Positions 7,561 to 15,813 of a stretch of 64,000 nt of DNA are shown here, one piece after another. Made by a program: the position numbers and the translations under genes. The notes beneath the pieces were generated by a model. That model made no database searches. It was not told the origin of the DNA and was given only the letters and a program-made list of their open reading frames with translations. Each line of letters opens with the position of its first letter. Position 1 is the first letter of the stretch. The stretch comes from Anaerolineales bacterium (GTDB lineage: Bacteria; Chloroflexota; Anaerolineae; Anaerolineales; Villigracilaceae), in assembly GCA_020634885.1 (NCBI GenBank), contig JACKAW010000002.1, positions 496,001-560,000 of the forward strand. Direction: 5' to 3'.

Positions 7561-8088
7561 ATGCCAAAAAATATCGTATTGACCCTTACTGGGAAAGACA
7601 AAATTGGTCTGGTGGACCAGATCACGAATGTGGTTGTGAAGCGCGGTGGGAATGTTGAATCCAGCCGCATGGCGCGTCTGGGCGGAGAATTTGCCATGCT
7701 GATGCTGATTCGGGTGGCAGACCATGAGTTTGCAAATCTCGATACCGATTTTGCATCGTGCCGCAGCGAAGGGTATCAAGTCACATTACTTGAAACCGAA
7801 GACGATACGAAAAAATACGCGGGTTGGCTGCCGTATGAGATCGAAGTGAACGGTGCAGACCACGAAGGTATTATTCAGAAGATCGCTCATCATCTTGCTT
7901 CTCAGGGAATCAATATCGAGAACATGGATACCAGTTCTGCGCCTGCACCCATGAGCGGTACGCCGTTGTTCATGATGAAGGGCGTAATCCTCGTTCCCCC
8001 GAATTTGAACTTTCATACGTGGAGCGATGCGCTGGAAGAGATCGGCGACCAATTAAATGTAACGGTTGATGTGGATGTTGTGAAGTAG
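7561..8088 (+). CDS. Tandem ACT-domain protein (GcvR-like)
   Basis: The 175-residue soluble protein begins with the ACT-type strand NIVLTLTGKDKIGLVDQITN (about 4-80). A second ACT domain starts near 92 (IEVNGADHEGIIQKIAHHLASQGINIENMDT). This matches GcvR-like amino-acid-sensing regulators; in E. coli GcvR binds GcvA to repress glycine cleavage, but no gcv gene is nearby. AAAGGGAG lies 8 nt before the ATG. It is followed by a very long perfect hairpin shared with the convergent exporter operon. The ligand is unknown. Confidence 0.8.
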   Translation: MPKNIVLTLTGKDKIGLVDQITNVVVKRGGNVESSRMARLGGEFAMLMLIRVADHEFANLDTDFASCRSEGYQVTLLETEDDTKKYAGWLPYEIEVNGADHEGIIQKIAHHLASQGINIENMDTSSAPAPMSGTPLFMMKGVILVPPNLNFHTWSDALEEIGDQLNVTVDVDVVK

Positions 8089-8100
8089 CACTTCGTACAC

Positions 8101-8147
8101 AGAAAGCAGAGGGCGGAAGGCAGTAAGCCTTCCGCCCTCTGCTTTCT
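8101..8147. terminator. Bidirectional terminator between convergent genes
   Basis: A perfect 21-bp inverted repeat (arms 8101-8121 and 8127-8147, 5-nt loop AGTAA) with AGAAAGC/GCTTTCT ends sits between the ACT gene and the exporter operon. Its purine-rich arm resembles the GGCAGAAGG tracts near 17.8 kb. Confidence 0.8.
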
Positions 8148-8156
8148 TGTTAGTCA

Positions 8157-9356
8157 TTACTCGTATCTGAATCTCACCACCCCAATTGTAAAGAAAACAA
8201 CAGCAAACCCCAATAAAACACCGGACTCCAGCAGAATTTCACCCAGCCCGCCGCCGCGCAGGACGAGGTCGAGCAAGCCTTGCATTGCCCAAGTGGTGGG
8301 AAATATTTTCACGATGTTCTGCACCGTGGCAGGGAATAATTCCAGCGGATACCAACAGCCGCCGAGCAATGCCATCACCATGCCTGCCATGATACTGAGT
8401 CCGCTGGCTTGCCCTTCAGTTTTGATGAAGGTTCCCATGCTGGTGCCGATGGCGCCAGCGGCGAGGGCGGCGCTGGTAAGCAGGACAAAGAGTGCGACCG
8501 GCTCCTGACCCCATTGGAGGTTGAGGGCAAACATCCCAAACAGAATCAACAGCGACATTTGGATGAGCGCCATCACAACCTGACCTGCAATGGTGCCGAA
8601 CAGGTACGTGGCTTTGCTTGTGGGGGTTGTCAGCACACGGCGTAGTGTCCCTTGCTGGCGTTCGTAGGCGAACAAGGCAGAGATGCCGAATAATGGGATG
8701 AACACCCACGTAACCAATTGCCCCGCAGACGAATTGGCGCGCGGGTCATATTCCACGCTATCGGGGGTGGAGCCTTCAATGACGGTGATGCGTTCGGGGG
8801 TGTTGGCTTGCAGGTCTTTTGCGAATTGGAGGGCTTTATCAAAATAGTCTTGCTCGGCTTCTGCACTTTCAAATGCGCGGAGCGACCTGGCTTCTTCTAC
8901 TGCTGTGCTTGCGGCGTTGATGGCGCTGCTCACGCGCCGAATGGATGTTTGAATGGCTCGTTGGGCAATGCTGCCATCCATATCGTTGGGCTGCTGGCGG
9001 AAGTCCAGTTCGGCGGTGTTGTTTTGGATGGCGATGAGGTCTAACCCGGCGGGAATGACCAGCATTGCTGAAACACGCCTTGCGCTGAATTCTTCTTCGG
9101 CATCTTCAAGGGTCATTTCTTCGGGGTACACCGCTGTGGATTTATCCAACTCAGCGATGATCTCATCTGAAATGGATGTATTGGCAAGGTCTACAACGAT
9201 AAGCCGTACGCGGTTGTTGGTTGGGTTGCCGGAGGGCGTTCCGCCTGCCAGCAGGAAGGTGAAGACCAAAGGCAGGATGATGAAGAAAATCAATTCAGAT
9301 GAACTGGCGAAACGAATGACCGCATCTTTCCATGCGATGGCAAATATTTTTTTCAT
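8157..9356 (-). CDS. ABC-2 type transporter permease
   Basis: The 399-residue membrane protein has one N-terminal membrane segment (about 15-37), a long extracytoplasmic domain (about 40-215), then five membrane segments to the C-terminus. This is the ABC2_membrane_3 (YhgE/DrrB-like) topology. The FERQQGTLRRVLTTPTSKATYLFG stretch before the second segment is the typical coupling helix region. Its ATG overlaps the stop of the upstream permease by 4 nt (ATGA), so both are made together, probably as a heterodimer driven by the ATPase at 10652-11596. The exported substrate cannot be told from sequence. Confidence 0.88.
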   Translation of the reverse strand: MKKIFAIAWKDAVIRFASSSELIFFIILPLVFTFLLAGGTPSGNPTNNRVRLIVVDLANTSISDEIIAELDKSTAVYPEEMTLEDAEEEFSARRVSAMLVIPAGLDLIAIQNNTAELDFRQQPNDMDGSIAQRAIQTSIRRVSSAINAASTAVEEARSLRAFESAEAEQDYFDKALQFAKDLQANTPERITVIEGSTPDSVEYDPRANSSAGQLVTWVFIPLFGISALFAYERQQGTLRRVLTTPTSKATYLFGTIAGQVVMALIQMSLLILFGMFALNLQWGQEPVALFVLLTSAALAAGAIGTSMGTFIKTEGQASGLSIMAGMVMALLGGCWYPLELFPATVQNIVKIFPTTWAMQGLLDLVLRGGGLGEILLESGVLLGFAVVFFTIGVVRFRYE

Positions 9357-10615
9357 TTCTGCACCAAATTCTTTTTACCGAAGAGAAGTATCGAAGCCAG
9401 GAACAAGACTCCGCCCATCGTCAGCAGGGCAGTGATCGGCGCGGAAAGATTCGAGAGCGTCCCGCCTAAGGCGAGGGTGGTGAATCCATCCAACGCCCAC
9501 GAATTCGGAGTGATGCGGCTGATGGTTTGAATGTACGTTGGCATCTGGTCGAGGCTGATGAAACTGCCGCCGAGGATGCCGAAGATCAGCATTGTTGCCG
9601 AGCCCACACTCCCAACCTGTGCAGGTGTGCGAGCCAGTGCGGTGATGATCATGCCCCAGCCGGTTGCGCCGAACACAGCGGCGAATACCAGCAGCACAAC
9701 ACCGAGTGGATCGCCCCATTTCAATTGAAACAGCAGAGATGTTGCGCCAATGAGAATGAGCATTTGTGCAACGCCGGTGAGGTAGATGCCGAAGACCTTG
9801 CCGCCCAAGATCTGCGTGGAGTTGGTGGGCGAGACGAGCAGGCGCGGCAGAGTGCCTTGTGCTTTTTCAGCAAGAATCGAACGCCCGCCATAACTGACGG
9901 TGTACATCAGGAACATCAATGCCATGCCCGGCGCGAGATATGCCAACACATCGAACTCGATCTCTTCGCCATCGGCGGTGGACGAGTTGAGTGTGATCGC
10001 CAATTGTTCATTGTTGGGGGCGTTTTGCAAACGCTCTGCCATTGCCTGCCCTGCGGCTTCTGCATTTTGCGGTGAGATGCGCCCGCTGCTCATCAATTGA
10101 AAAATGGATGTCTGCCCGCTGACCGTGCCTTCTTCAACGTAGCTAAGGTATTCATCTACAATTGATTTAATAATGCCTGCACTGGTGGGGCGGGTGGGGT
10201 TTGCGTATATTTCTATCGCTCTGGGACCCACATAAACGATCATCCCCATTTCGCTTGGCGGGATTATGCTGGCTGTGAAGCCCCCCGGGATGATGATGGC
10301 TGCGGCAACTTTATCTTCTTCCACCATTTGACGTGCCGCATCTGGACTCGTACCCAGGCTTGGTTCGACCAAATCAGCCAGGTCTTCGCTGTAGAAGACA
10401 TCTACCAATGCTTCTGCCAATTCGCCGTCATCCAAATTGACGATGACAACGGGAATATCAGAAATACCGCTTGAACTGTTTCCGCTAAAACGACCGGTGA
10501 CCAAGCCCATTCCCAACGTAAGCAGGAAGGGCGCCAGCAGCATGAAGATGATGGCGGCACGGTCTCGAAAGGCAAGTTTGACATCTTTGATGCCGATGAG
10601 GAATGTTTTGAGCAT
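9353..10615 (-). CDS. ABC-2 type transporter permease
   Basis: The 420-residue paralogue of the adjacent permease has the same plan: one N-terminal membrane segment (about 20-45), a large outer domain (to about 235) and five C-terminal segments. The LAEKAQGTLPRLLVSPTNSTQILGGK stretch matches the coupling region of its partner. GGAG lies 5 nt before the ATG at 10615. It is the middle gene of a three-gene operon with the ATPase upstream and the second permease downstream. Family members export drugs, lipids or peptides. Confidence 0.88.
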   Translation of the reverse strand: MLKTFLIGIKDVKLAFRDRAAIIFMLLAPFLLTLGMGLVTGRFSGNSSSGISDIPVVIVNLDDGELAEALVDVFYSEDLADLVEPSLGTSPDAARQMVEEDKVAAAIIIPGGFTASIIPPSEMGMIVYVGPRAIEIYANPTRPTSAGIIKSIVDEYLSYVEEGTVSGQTSIFQLMSSGRISPQNAEAAGQAMAERLQNAPNNEQLAITLNSSTADGEEIEFDVLAYLAPGMALMFLMYTVSYGGRSILAEKAQGTLPRLLVSPTNSTQILGGKVFGIYLTGVAQMLILIGATSLLFQLKWGDPLGVVLLVFAAVFGATGWGMIITALARTPAQVGSVGSATMLIFGILGGSFISLDQMPTYIQTISRITPNSWALDGFTTLALGGTLSNLSAPITALLTMGGVLFLASILLFGKKNLVQK

Positions 10616-10651
10616 GGTTTCTCCAAGAGTGTAATTGGTAATTACCAGTTA

Positions 10652-11596
10652 CTAATCTCTCAATGCCCTTCCTGTGAGATGCAAAAACACCGCTTCCAAA
10701 TTCGGCTCACGGATATCTATCGAGTGGATTTTGATGCCGCGTTCGTTGGCTTTGGTCACAACCGGCGCCATCACATCTGCCGCCGAGTGGGTGATGACAG
10801 AGATTTCATGGTTGATGGCATTTGCTTCAAGTACGCCGTCGATGCCTTTGAGTGCAGAGATCAGGGCTTCGGGGTCTTCGTTTTCGCCAATGTGCAAAAG
10901 CAGCGTTTCGGTTTCGCCGACCTGTCGGGTGAGTTCTTTTTGCGTGCCAATGGCGATCAACTCACCGTGGTCAATAATGCCGACACGGTTGGATAGTTCT
11001 TCAGCTTCTTCCATGTAATGTGTGGTGTAGAGCACAGTCATGCCTTGTTTGTTCAGGTCTTTCACCGTGTCCAGAATCGCGCGGCGCGATTGCGGGTCAA
11101 TGCCGACGGTGGGTTCATCCATGAAGAGCAGCTTTGGTTTGTGGAGCAAGCCCACCCCAATGTTGACGCGGCGCTTCATCCCGCCGGAATAGGTTTTGAC
11201 GCGGTCTTTGGCTTTATCCACCAACCCGATCTGCCCCAGTACCTCTTCCACCCGATTTTTGAGAGACGAGCCGCTCAAGCCGTACATCTGCCCCCAAAAG
11301 GTGAGGTTCTCGCGGGCAGAAAGGTCTTCATAGAGCGCAAGGTCTTGAGGGACAACACCGATGGCATGACGAACATCCATTGGCGATTTGGTCACAGAAT
11401 GCCCGGCAATGGTCGCATCACCAGCGGTGGGGGCATAGAGTGTGGAAAGCATTGAGATTGTGGTTGTTTTCCCTGCCCCGTTAGGACCGAGCAGGCTGAA
11501 GATTTCCCCTTCTTTGATGTCAAAGGTGATGCCTTTGACCGCGGCAAAGTCGCCGTAGTTTTTCTTCAAATCCTTGACTTCGAGTATGGTGGGCAT
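10652..11596 (-). CDS. ABC transporter ATP-binding protein (DrrA/CcmA type)
   Basis: The 314-residue ATPase has Walker A GPNGAGKT at 37-44, signature YSGGM near 139, Walker B LLFMDEPTVGIDP and the switch His of TTHYMEEAEE. The C-terminal 80 residues form the DUF4162-like extension typical of DrrA-type drug/lipid exporter ATPases. AGGAG precedes the ATG at 11596. It leads the operon whose next two genes are its permeases. Confidence 0.93.
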   Translation of the reverse strand: MPTILEVKDLKKNYGDFAAVKGITFDIKEGEIFSLLGPNGAGKTTTISMLSTLYAPTAGDATIAGHSVTKSPMDVRHAIGVVPQDLALYEDLSARENLTFWGQMYGLSGSSLKNRVEEVLGQIGLVDKAKDRVKTYSGGMKRRVNIGVGLLHKPKLLFMDEPTVGIDPQSRRAILDTVKDLNKQGMTVLYTTHYMEEAEELSNRVGIIDHGELIAIGTQKELTRQVGETETLLLHIGENEDPEALISALKGIDGVLEANAINHEISVITHSAADVMAPVVTKANERGIKIHSIDIREPNLEAVFLHLTGRALRD

Positions 11597-11701
11597 TGGT
11601 TCTCCTAAGAAGCGTGATATGTCAATTTACGTTGAAGCAGAACAAAAGTTGTTTTTCAAGATATGGATATTTTTAGTATACAAGAAATGATAATCGCAAT
11701 A

Positions 11702-12223
11702 TCAAATATTTTGATCATTCAAAGCTTTTTGTTCGCGGCGACACATCAGGTATAGCCCCAGTGAAATGAGAGGCCAGATGAAATCCCAATACACGACAAT
11801 GCCTGTATTGCTGGGAGAGAAGTTGCCATGCTGGATCATGTGAAGAATATGCGTAAACCCCGCACCCCAGCCGAAGATCAGCCGCATCAGAATGGATGGC
11901 AGCCAGTAGGCTTTATTCCAAAAGCTGAGAAACCCAACCAGCCCAATGCCGATGGAGGCAAAACCCAACTCCATTTGGAAGCCGCTGTTTAGCGGCCAGC
12001 CGATGCTTGCGGCAACTTCGTCTGCATAGATGATGTGACCGAAAAGTCCGCTCATGATGCCGAACCATCCGGAAAGCCCGATCACGTAGATAGTGATAAT
12101 TTCAACGACCGATTCTTTTCGCTGCCCATTGCGGGTGTTGTAAAGGTGTACTCCGATCGAAATCGCAGTGACAGCGAGCTGCATATACAAGTTGAATCCC
12201 GAAATCTCAAATAGTTTGTTCAT
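11702..12223 (-). CDS. Multi-pass membrane protein (DUF6790-like)
   Basis: The 173-residue protein has five likely membrane segments (about 10-28, 45-63, 82-101, 107-128, 145-163). Conserved-looking polar residues lie within or beside the membrane (H63 in GLFGHIIYADEVAASIGWP, and HILHMIQHGNF). This pattern recalls the DUF6790 family, of unknown function. It is 15 nt downstream of the DoxX-like gene and probably cotranscribed from the promoter at 12649-12677. The operator shared with the two-component system suggests that system controls this pair. Confidence 0.6.
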   Translation of the reverse strand: MNKLFEISGFNLYMQLAVTAISIGVHLYNTRNGQRKESVVEIITIYVIGLSGWFGIMSGLFGHIIYADEVAASIGWPLNSGFQMELGFASIGIGLVGFLSFWNKAYWLPSILMRLIFGWGAGFTHILHMIQHGNFSPSNTGIVVYWDFIWPLISLGLYLMCRREQKALNDQNI

Positions 12224-12238
12224 GTCTCTTTTCCTTTT

Positions 12239-12622
12239 TTATTGAACCCATAAATCCCATCGTCCGAAGATCACAAAAGCGGACATGGCTGCAAAATAAA
12301 GATTAAGCGGTAAATATTTGTATTCTTTTTTGGGAAGGTGCTCTGTGAAGATGGCAAACCCTTGAAGGATAGTCAAACCGATTGCAGCAAGTATGGTGAC
12401 CCATGGAAGGTTTCCCGTCAACATGGGCAACACTACACCAACTGCTCCGAGAATTTCTGCCACACCAACAAAGCGGATGAAACTATCCGAGCGCCCGTTT
12501 GTCCACGTCATTTTTTCTTTTGCTTTGGCTGTAAAGAGTGTTTTGTAAATTCCGTAGGCTCCGTAAATACCTAAAAGAGAAATCTGCACGATCCATAAAC
12601 CAATATTAAGTCCTGTATTCAC
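12239..12622 (-). CDS. DoxX-like membrane protein
   Basis: The 127-residue protein has four predicted membrane segments and the FIRFVGVAEILGAVGVVLP motif of the DoxX-like family. Members are small integral membrane proteins linked loosely to redox or stress functions. The start is GTG at 12622 with AAGGAG 9 nt upstream. That Shine-Dalgarno sequence is part of a perfect 15-bp inverted repeat centred on the -10 box. It is first in a two-gene operon with the DUF6790-like gene. Confidence 0.75.
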   Translation of the reverse strand: MNTGLNIGLWIVQISLLGIYGAYGIYKTLFTAKAKEKMTWTNGRSDSFIRFVGVAEILGAVGVVLPMLTGNLPWVTILAAIGLTILQGFAIFTEHLPKKEYKYLPLNLYFAAMSAFVIFGRWDLWVQ

Positions 12623-12629
12623 TGTTTCG

Positions 12630-12665
12630 TTCTCCTTTTCTATAGGTAATTATAGAAAAGGAGAA
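12630..12665 (-). promoter_or_regulatory. Perfect 15-bp inverted repeat spanning the -10 box and Shine-Dalgarno of the DoxX-like gene
   Basis: Arms TTCTCCTTTTCTATA and TATAGAAAAGGAGAA (12630-12644 and 12651-12665) surround GGTAAT. The minus-strand TATAAT overlaps the centre, and transcription should start inside the palindrome. It therefore reads better as a DNA operator than as an RNA hairpin. Confidence 0.5.
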
Positions 12666-12677
12666 ATCATAGGGCAA
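12649..12677 (-). promoter_or_regulatory. Promoter of the DoxX-like/DUF6790-like operon
   Basis: On the minus strand TTGCCC (12672-12677) and TATAAT (12649-12654) are 17 bp apart. The 19-bp shared sequence at 12675-12693 overlaps the -35 box. Confidence 0.6.
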
Positions 12678-12693
12678 TACAAAAAATTATTGA
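12675..12693. promoter_or_regulatory. Operator-like 19-mer, copy 1
   Basis: CAATACAAAAAATTATTGA contains inverted half-sites CAATA and TATTG. It is identical to 14658-14676 and holds the same position relative to its minus-strand promoter. The likely binding protein is the NarL-type regulator encoded between the two copies. Confidence 0.55.
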
Positions 12694-12740
12694 ACTTGAT
12701 CTTCAGGTATCCATAATTTTATGTATGGTGATTAGGTAAT

Positions 12741-12774
12741 AAAAACTCCCGCTGGTTTTCGCCAAACGGGAGCA
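12741..12774 (-). terminator. Terminator of the two-component operon
   Basis: Downstream of the response regulator gene, minus strand, CTCCCG.../...CGGGAG arms (12746-12755 and 12762-12772, one bulge) are followed by T5. Confidence 0.7.
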
Positions 12775-12794
12775 AAACTTTCTGTATATGATAC

Positions 12795-13457
12795 TTATCC
12801 TTCATCATACAATGATGCCAACCCTTCACGCAGGGCATACAGCGCGGCTTGTGTGCGGCTGGCAAGATGCAGCTTATCAAGCACACGTGAGACGTGTGTG
12901 TATACCGTTGCAACACTCACGACCAACGTCTCTGCAATTTCCTGATTGCTCAATCCACGAGCGATAAGTTTCAAAACCTCCACTTCACGCTCAGTGAGTG
13001 GATCAAGTGATACAGGAGCACTGTCCGATGAATGTGAAATCTCCTTGAGCAGCTTTTGCGCAATGCTTGAATGTAATGTCGGTTCACCTTTATGTACCTG
13101 CCGGATGGCGTTTATCAATTCATCAGGACTTGTGTCTTTGATGAGATACCCAAGCGCGCCCGCTTTGATGGCGGGGAAGACCTTATCATCTGTTGCAAAA
13201 CTGGTGAGCACTAAGATCTGTGTCGAAGAGTTTCCCGCCTTGATCTGGCGTATTGCTTCGATCCCATCCATAACAGGCATAACCAGGTCCATTAACACGA
13301 TGTCGGGCTTTAGTTGTTCCACTCCTGCTACTGCTTCACGTCCGTTTGACGCCTCGCCGATAACCTCGATTCCTTTTTCTGTGCTTAGAAGCTGCCTGAT
13401 TCCCCGCCGGACGATCTGGTGGTCGTCTGTGATAAAAACTCGTATCGTTTTACCCAT
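12795..13457 (-). CDS. NarL/FixJ-family response regulator
   Basis: The 220-residue protein has a receiver domain (1-120; acidic pocket D11/D12, phosphoacceptor D57 in VLMDLVMP) and a C-terminal LuxR-type helix-turn-helix (about 154-215; LTEREVEVLKLIARGLSNQEIAE). It is phosphorylated by the kinase encoded just upstream, whose stop codon region overlaps this gene's start by 8 nt. Likely targets are its own operon and the DoxX-like operon, which share a 19-bp sequence at the -35 box, and possibly the divergent hydrolase at 14752. Confidence 0.92.
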   Translation of the reverse strand: MGKTIRVFITDDHQIVRRGIRQLLSTEKGIEVIGEASNGREAVAGVEQLKPDIVLMDLVMPVMDGIEAIRQIKAGNSSTQILVLTSFATDDKVFPAIKAGALGYLIKDTSPDELINAIRQVHKGEPTLHSSIAQKLLKEISHSSDSAPVSLDPLTEREVEVLKLIARGLSNQEIAETLVVSVATVYTHVSRVLDKLHLASRTQAALYALREGLASLYDEG

Positions 13458-14625
13458 CAGTCACCTCAACTCTAATGGTCGTTCCTTTGTTATCACTCAT
13501 GATTTGTAGGTCGCCGCCAAACTGTTCAGCACGTTCCTTCATTCCATTCAACCCCATGCCTCCAGACATCCCATTCACATCGAAGCCAACACCATCATCC
13601 TGAATCTCCAGGACGATTTTCTCACCCTGTTTCTTTAATGAGACTTTCACAGACTTAGCTCGCGCATGTTTTAGGATGTTGTTCAGTGCCTCGTTTGCTA
13701 TGCCATAAAGTCCCGCTTCGATCCCCGCCGATAATTGCTTTACCTCGTCAAGCATGATCTGCACTTTGAGCCCGCTTCTACTTTCGACAGACTCAAGCCT
13801 GTTCTGTAATGCCGTGATCAAACCCTCCTGCTCAAGAATGGGCGGACGCAGTTCAAAAATGAGCAGACGGGTCTCTTGCAGAGTTTGTTGGGCAGAGTCG
13901 CGGATTTCGCGCAACGCTCCCGCTGCCTCGTCGATTTGCCCTGCAGTTAAGTTGCGAGCTGCGGCTTCGGCTTGAAGGGTGAGTCCGTATAGGGTTTGTG
14001 CGACCGAGTCGTGCAATTCCCGTGCGAGTCGGTTGCGTTCCTTCATTGTTGCAAGTTCTTCTGCCTGCCCTGCGTAATCCTGTAATTGACGATGCGCCTG
14101 TTGTAGTTCATCTAAAAGCCTGTCACTTTGAATCCGTGCTTCGTTGGTACGCAGCATCGTGGTGGAAAAAGAGGCGACAAAGAATAATCCTGCAAGATAA
14201 AGGAATGTGAAGGGTAGTCCGTTCGGGAATTCAAATTGTGTGAGCTGCCCGATGATGATGGCTGCACTAAAGATTCCGATCCATACGATGGCTTTTAGAC
14301 GCGGCAGGATGAACATGGCTTGTCCGCCAAGGGGCATGAAGAGAATGGCGAAAAAATCCAATTCGTAATAAAGCAACATCCCGCCTATGATGAACATGGT
14401 TTGAATTGCGAGGTAAATATGAGCCCTGATTTCACTATCCCTAATGATGAACTCATTGAATATCAGCAAAATTGCATATCCGATCAGGATCGCATTTAAC
14501 AGCCATTGCAGTGGATGATGCTGCTCAGCAAATTCAAGAGTCCAACGTAATGCTACTGAAGCCCACATGGCAAGGCTCATGATGAGAAATGTATTCGGAT
14601 TGCTGTTCGAAAATATCTGTTTCAT
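13450..14625 (-). CDS. NarL-type sensor histidine kinase (HisKA_3)
   Basis: The 391-residue kinase has five to six N-terminal membrane segments (about 12-155) with little exposed sequence, suggesting it senses something in or at the membrane. A short coiled coil follows (165-195), then a HisKA_3 dimerisation domain with the phosphorylated H205 (ELHDSVAQTLYGL) and a HATPase_c domain (NEALNNILKHA, DDGVGFD, GGMGLNGM). TATAAT lies exactly 6 nt before the ATG, so the mRNA is probably leaderless. The promoter carries the same 19-bp sequence as the DoxX-like operon, which points to autoregulation. Confidence 0.92.
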   Translation of the reverse strand: MKQIFSNSNPNTFLIMSLAMWASVALRWTLEFAEQHHPLQWLLNAILIGYAILLIFNEFIIRDSEIRAHIYLAIQTMFIIGGMLLYYELDFFAILFMPLGGQAMFILPRLKAIVWIGIFSAAIIIGQLTQFEFPNGLPFTFLYLAGLFFVASFSTTMLRTNEARIQSDRLLDELQQAHRQLQDYAGQAEELATMKERNRLARELHDSVAQTLYGLTLQAEAAARNLTAGQIDEAAGALREIRDSAQQTLQETRLLIFELRPPILEQEGLITALQNRLESVESRSGLKVQIMLDEVKQLSAGIEAGLYGIANEALNNILKHARAKSVKVSLKKQGEKIVLEIQDDGVGFDVNGMSGGMGLNGMKERAEQFGGDLQIMSDNKGTTIRVEVTDG

Positions 14626-14631
14626 GGGGTC

Positions 14632-14660
14632 ATTATAGGGGGCGAAAGCGCTCCGGACAA
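14632..14660 (-). promoter_or_regulatory. Promoter of the two-component operon (leaderless)
   Basis: Minus strand: TTGTCC (14655-14660), 17-bp spacer, TATAAT (14632-14637), then 6 nt to the ATG. The shared 19-mer overlaps the -35 box. Confidence 0.65.
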
Positions 14661-14676
14661 TACAAAAAATTATTGA
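14658..14676. promoter_or_regulatory. Operator-like 19-mer, copy 2
   Basis: Identical to 12675-12693, in the gap between the divergent kinase and hydrolase genes. Its centre is about 67 bp upstream of the expected hydrolase transcription start, a usual activator position. Confidence 0.55.
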
Positions 14677-14700
14677 TATTGGCTTCCCTGTTTCTACCGA

Positions 14701-14728
14701 TTACAGTTTTAGGCGTGGCGGGCATACT
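14701..14728 (+). promoter_or_regulatory. Possible promoter of the secreted hydrolase
   Basis: TTACAG (14701-14706) and CATACT (14723-14728) are separated by 16 bp, upstream of the start at 14752. The match is weak, as expected if an activator is needed. Confidence 0.4.
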
Positions 14729-14751
14729 GGGGGCATAAAATGGAGGTTTCT

Positions 14752-15693
14752 ATGGAAAAAATTAGATGGTTGATCGTTGTTGTGGTATTTCTAGCAATTG
14801 TGCTTGGACCTGTTGTAGTTACACAGGCAAAAGGTAATGTACCTTCCCGCTCTTATAACAATCCTAGATTGGCGAGTATGCGCTATACAGAAGTGACATT
14901 CCGTAACGAAGAACAGGGCTTGAATTTGGCTGGAATGTTGTTCGTGCCCGAGGGCGAAGGTCCATTCCCGGCAGTGGTGATGATCCATGGTGCAAATACG
15001 AGTGTGCGTGATAATACATGGTATCTGACTCTTGCCAATTATTTGCAAAAGAATGGTGTTCTTGTTCTATTGCCTGATAAACGTGGCTCTGTAAAATCCG
15101 AAGGCGATTGGCGTATATCCAGCTACGAAGACCTTGCCACAGATACGGTCGCCGCATTGGAATATCTGAAGACACAGAAAATGGTTCCAGTATCGAAACT
15201 TGGCATTATTGGCATGAGTCAGGGTGGACAAATATCCCCGTATGTCATTCATCTCTCGCCCGATGTAGATTTCCTGATCGATGTCGTTGGTACATCTCTT
15301 AATAGTTATGATGTGCTTCATTATGAGGAAACCAATAACCTGCGCGAGATGGGATTTCTCCCCGGCGTATCCGACTTGATTGCGTACCCATCAACCTGGG
15401 TGTTGAGGAACTTTACCCAAAAAGAGTTCTGGGATGCGGTTGGTAATTTCGATGCCCTGCCTTATTGGGAAGAGCTCTCAATACCCGCCCTGGTGATGTA
15501 TGGTAGTGACGATCCCAATGTTCCTGCAGAGGCGAGTAAAGAACGCTTGGATGTGTTGAACAAAGACAACATCGATGTGAGAATTTATGAGGGATCTGAG
15601 CATGCTTTGCAAGACCCTCCGGGACAAGGGGATAGTATCTTTCGGAGTGAAGCGTTGGAGGATATAAAAGACTTTATCTTTTCAATACATTAA
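14752..15693 (+). CDS. Secreted alpha/beta hydrolase (dienelactone hydrolase/acyl-peptidase-like)
   Basis: The 313-residue protein has a signal peptide or N-terminal anchor (about 5-27) and an alpha/beta-hydrolase fold. HG at 79-80 provides the oxyanion hole, the nucleophile is S156 (GMSQGG), the acid is D254 (GSDDPNVP) and the base H284 (SEHAL). The start at 14752 is chosen because GGAGGT lies 4 nt upstream; another in-frame ATG at 14740 precedes that Shine-Dalgarno sequence. It is divergent from the two-component system, so it may be one of its targets. The substrate (ester or peptide) cannot be told. Confidence 0.85.
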   Translation: MEKIRWLIVVVVFLAIVLGPVVVTQAKGNVPSRSYNNPRLASMRYTEVTFRNEEQGLNLAGMLFVPEGEGPFPAVVMIHGANTSVRDNTWYLTLANYLQKNGVLVLLPDKRGSVKSEGDWRISSYEDLATDTVAALEYLKTQKMVPVSKLGIIGMSQGGQISPYVIHLSPDVDFLIDVVGTSLNSYDVLHYEETNNLREMGFLPGVSDLIAYPSTWVLRNFTQKEFWDAVGNFDALPYWEELSIPALVMYGSDDPNVPAEASKERLDVLNKDNIDVRIYEGSEHALQDPPGQGDSIFRSEALEDIKDFIFSIH

Positions 15694-15696
15694 AGT

Positions 15697-15734
15697 AAAA
15701 GAGACATCCACAATAGATGGATGTCTCTTTTTTC
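15697..15734 (+). terminator. Terminator of the hydrolase gene
   Basis: A 14-bp stem AAAAGAGACATCCA/TGGATGTCTCTTTT with a 7-nt loop and trailing T residues. It can act in both directions, but the facing S9 gene ends about 80 nt away. Confidence 0.9.
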
Positions 15735-15813
15735 ATGAGGATTAGTTTGAAGATGTTTCTTCACAACATCTCTGGAAATGAATAAATAACAAGCCAGAGT
15801 GGGAATATCTTAT

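Noticed and set aside
8101..8147. Transposon end or attachment site at the 21-bp perfect inverted repeat
   Set aside because: It lies exactly between convergent genes, has a short loop and T-rich ends, and no transposase or target duplication is present; a terminator explains it.
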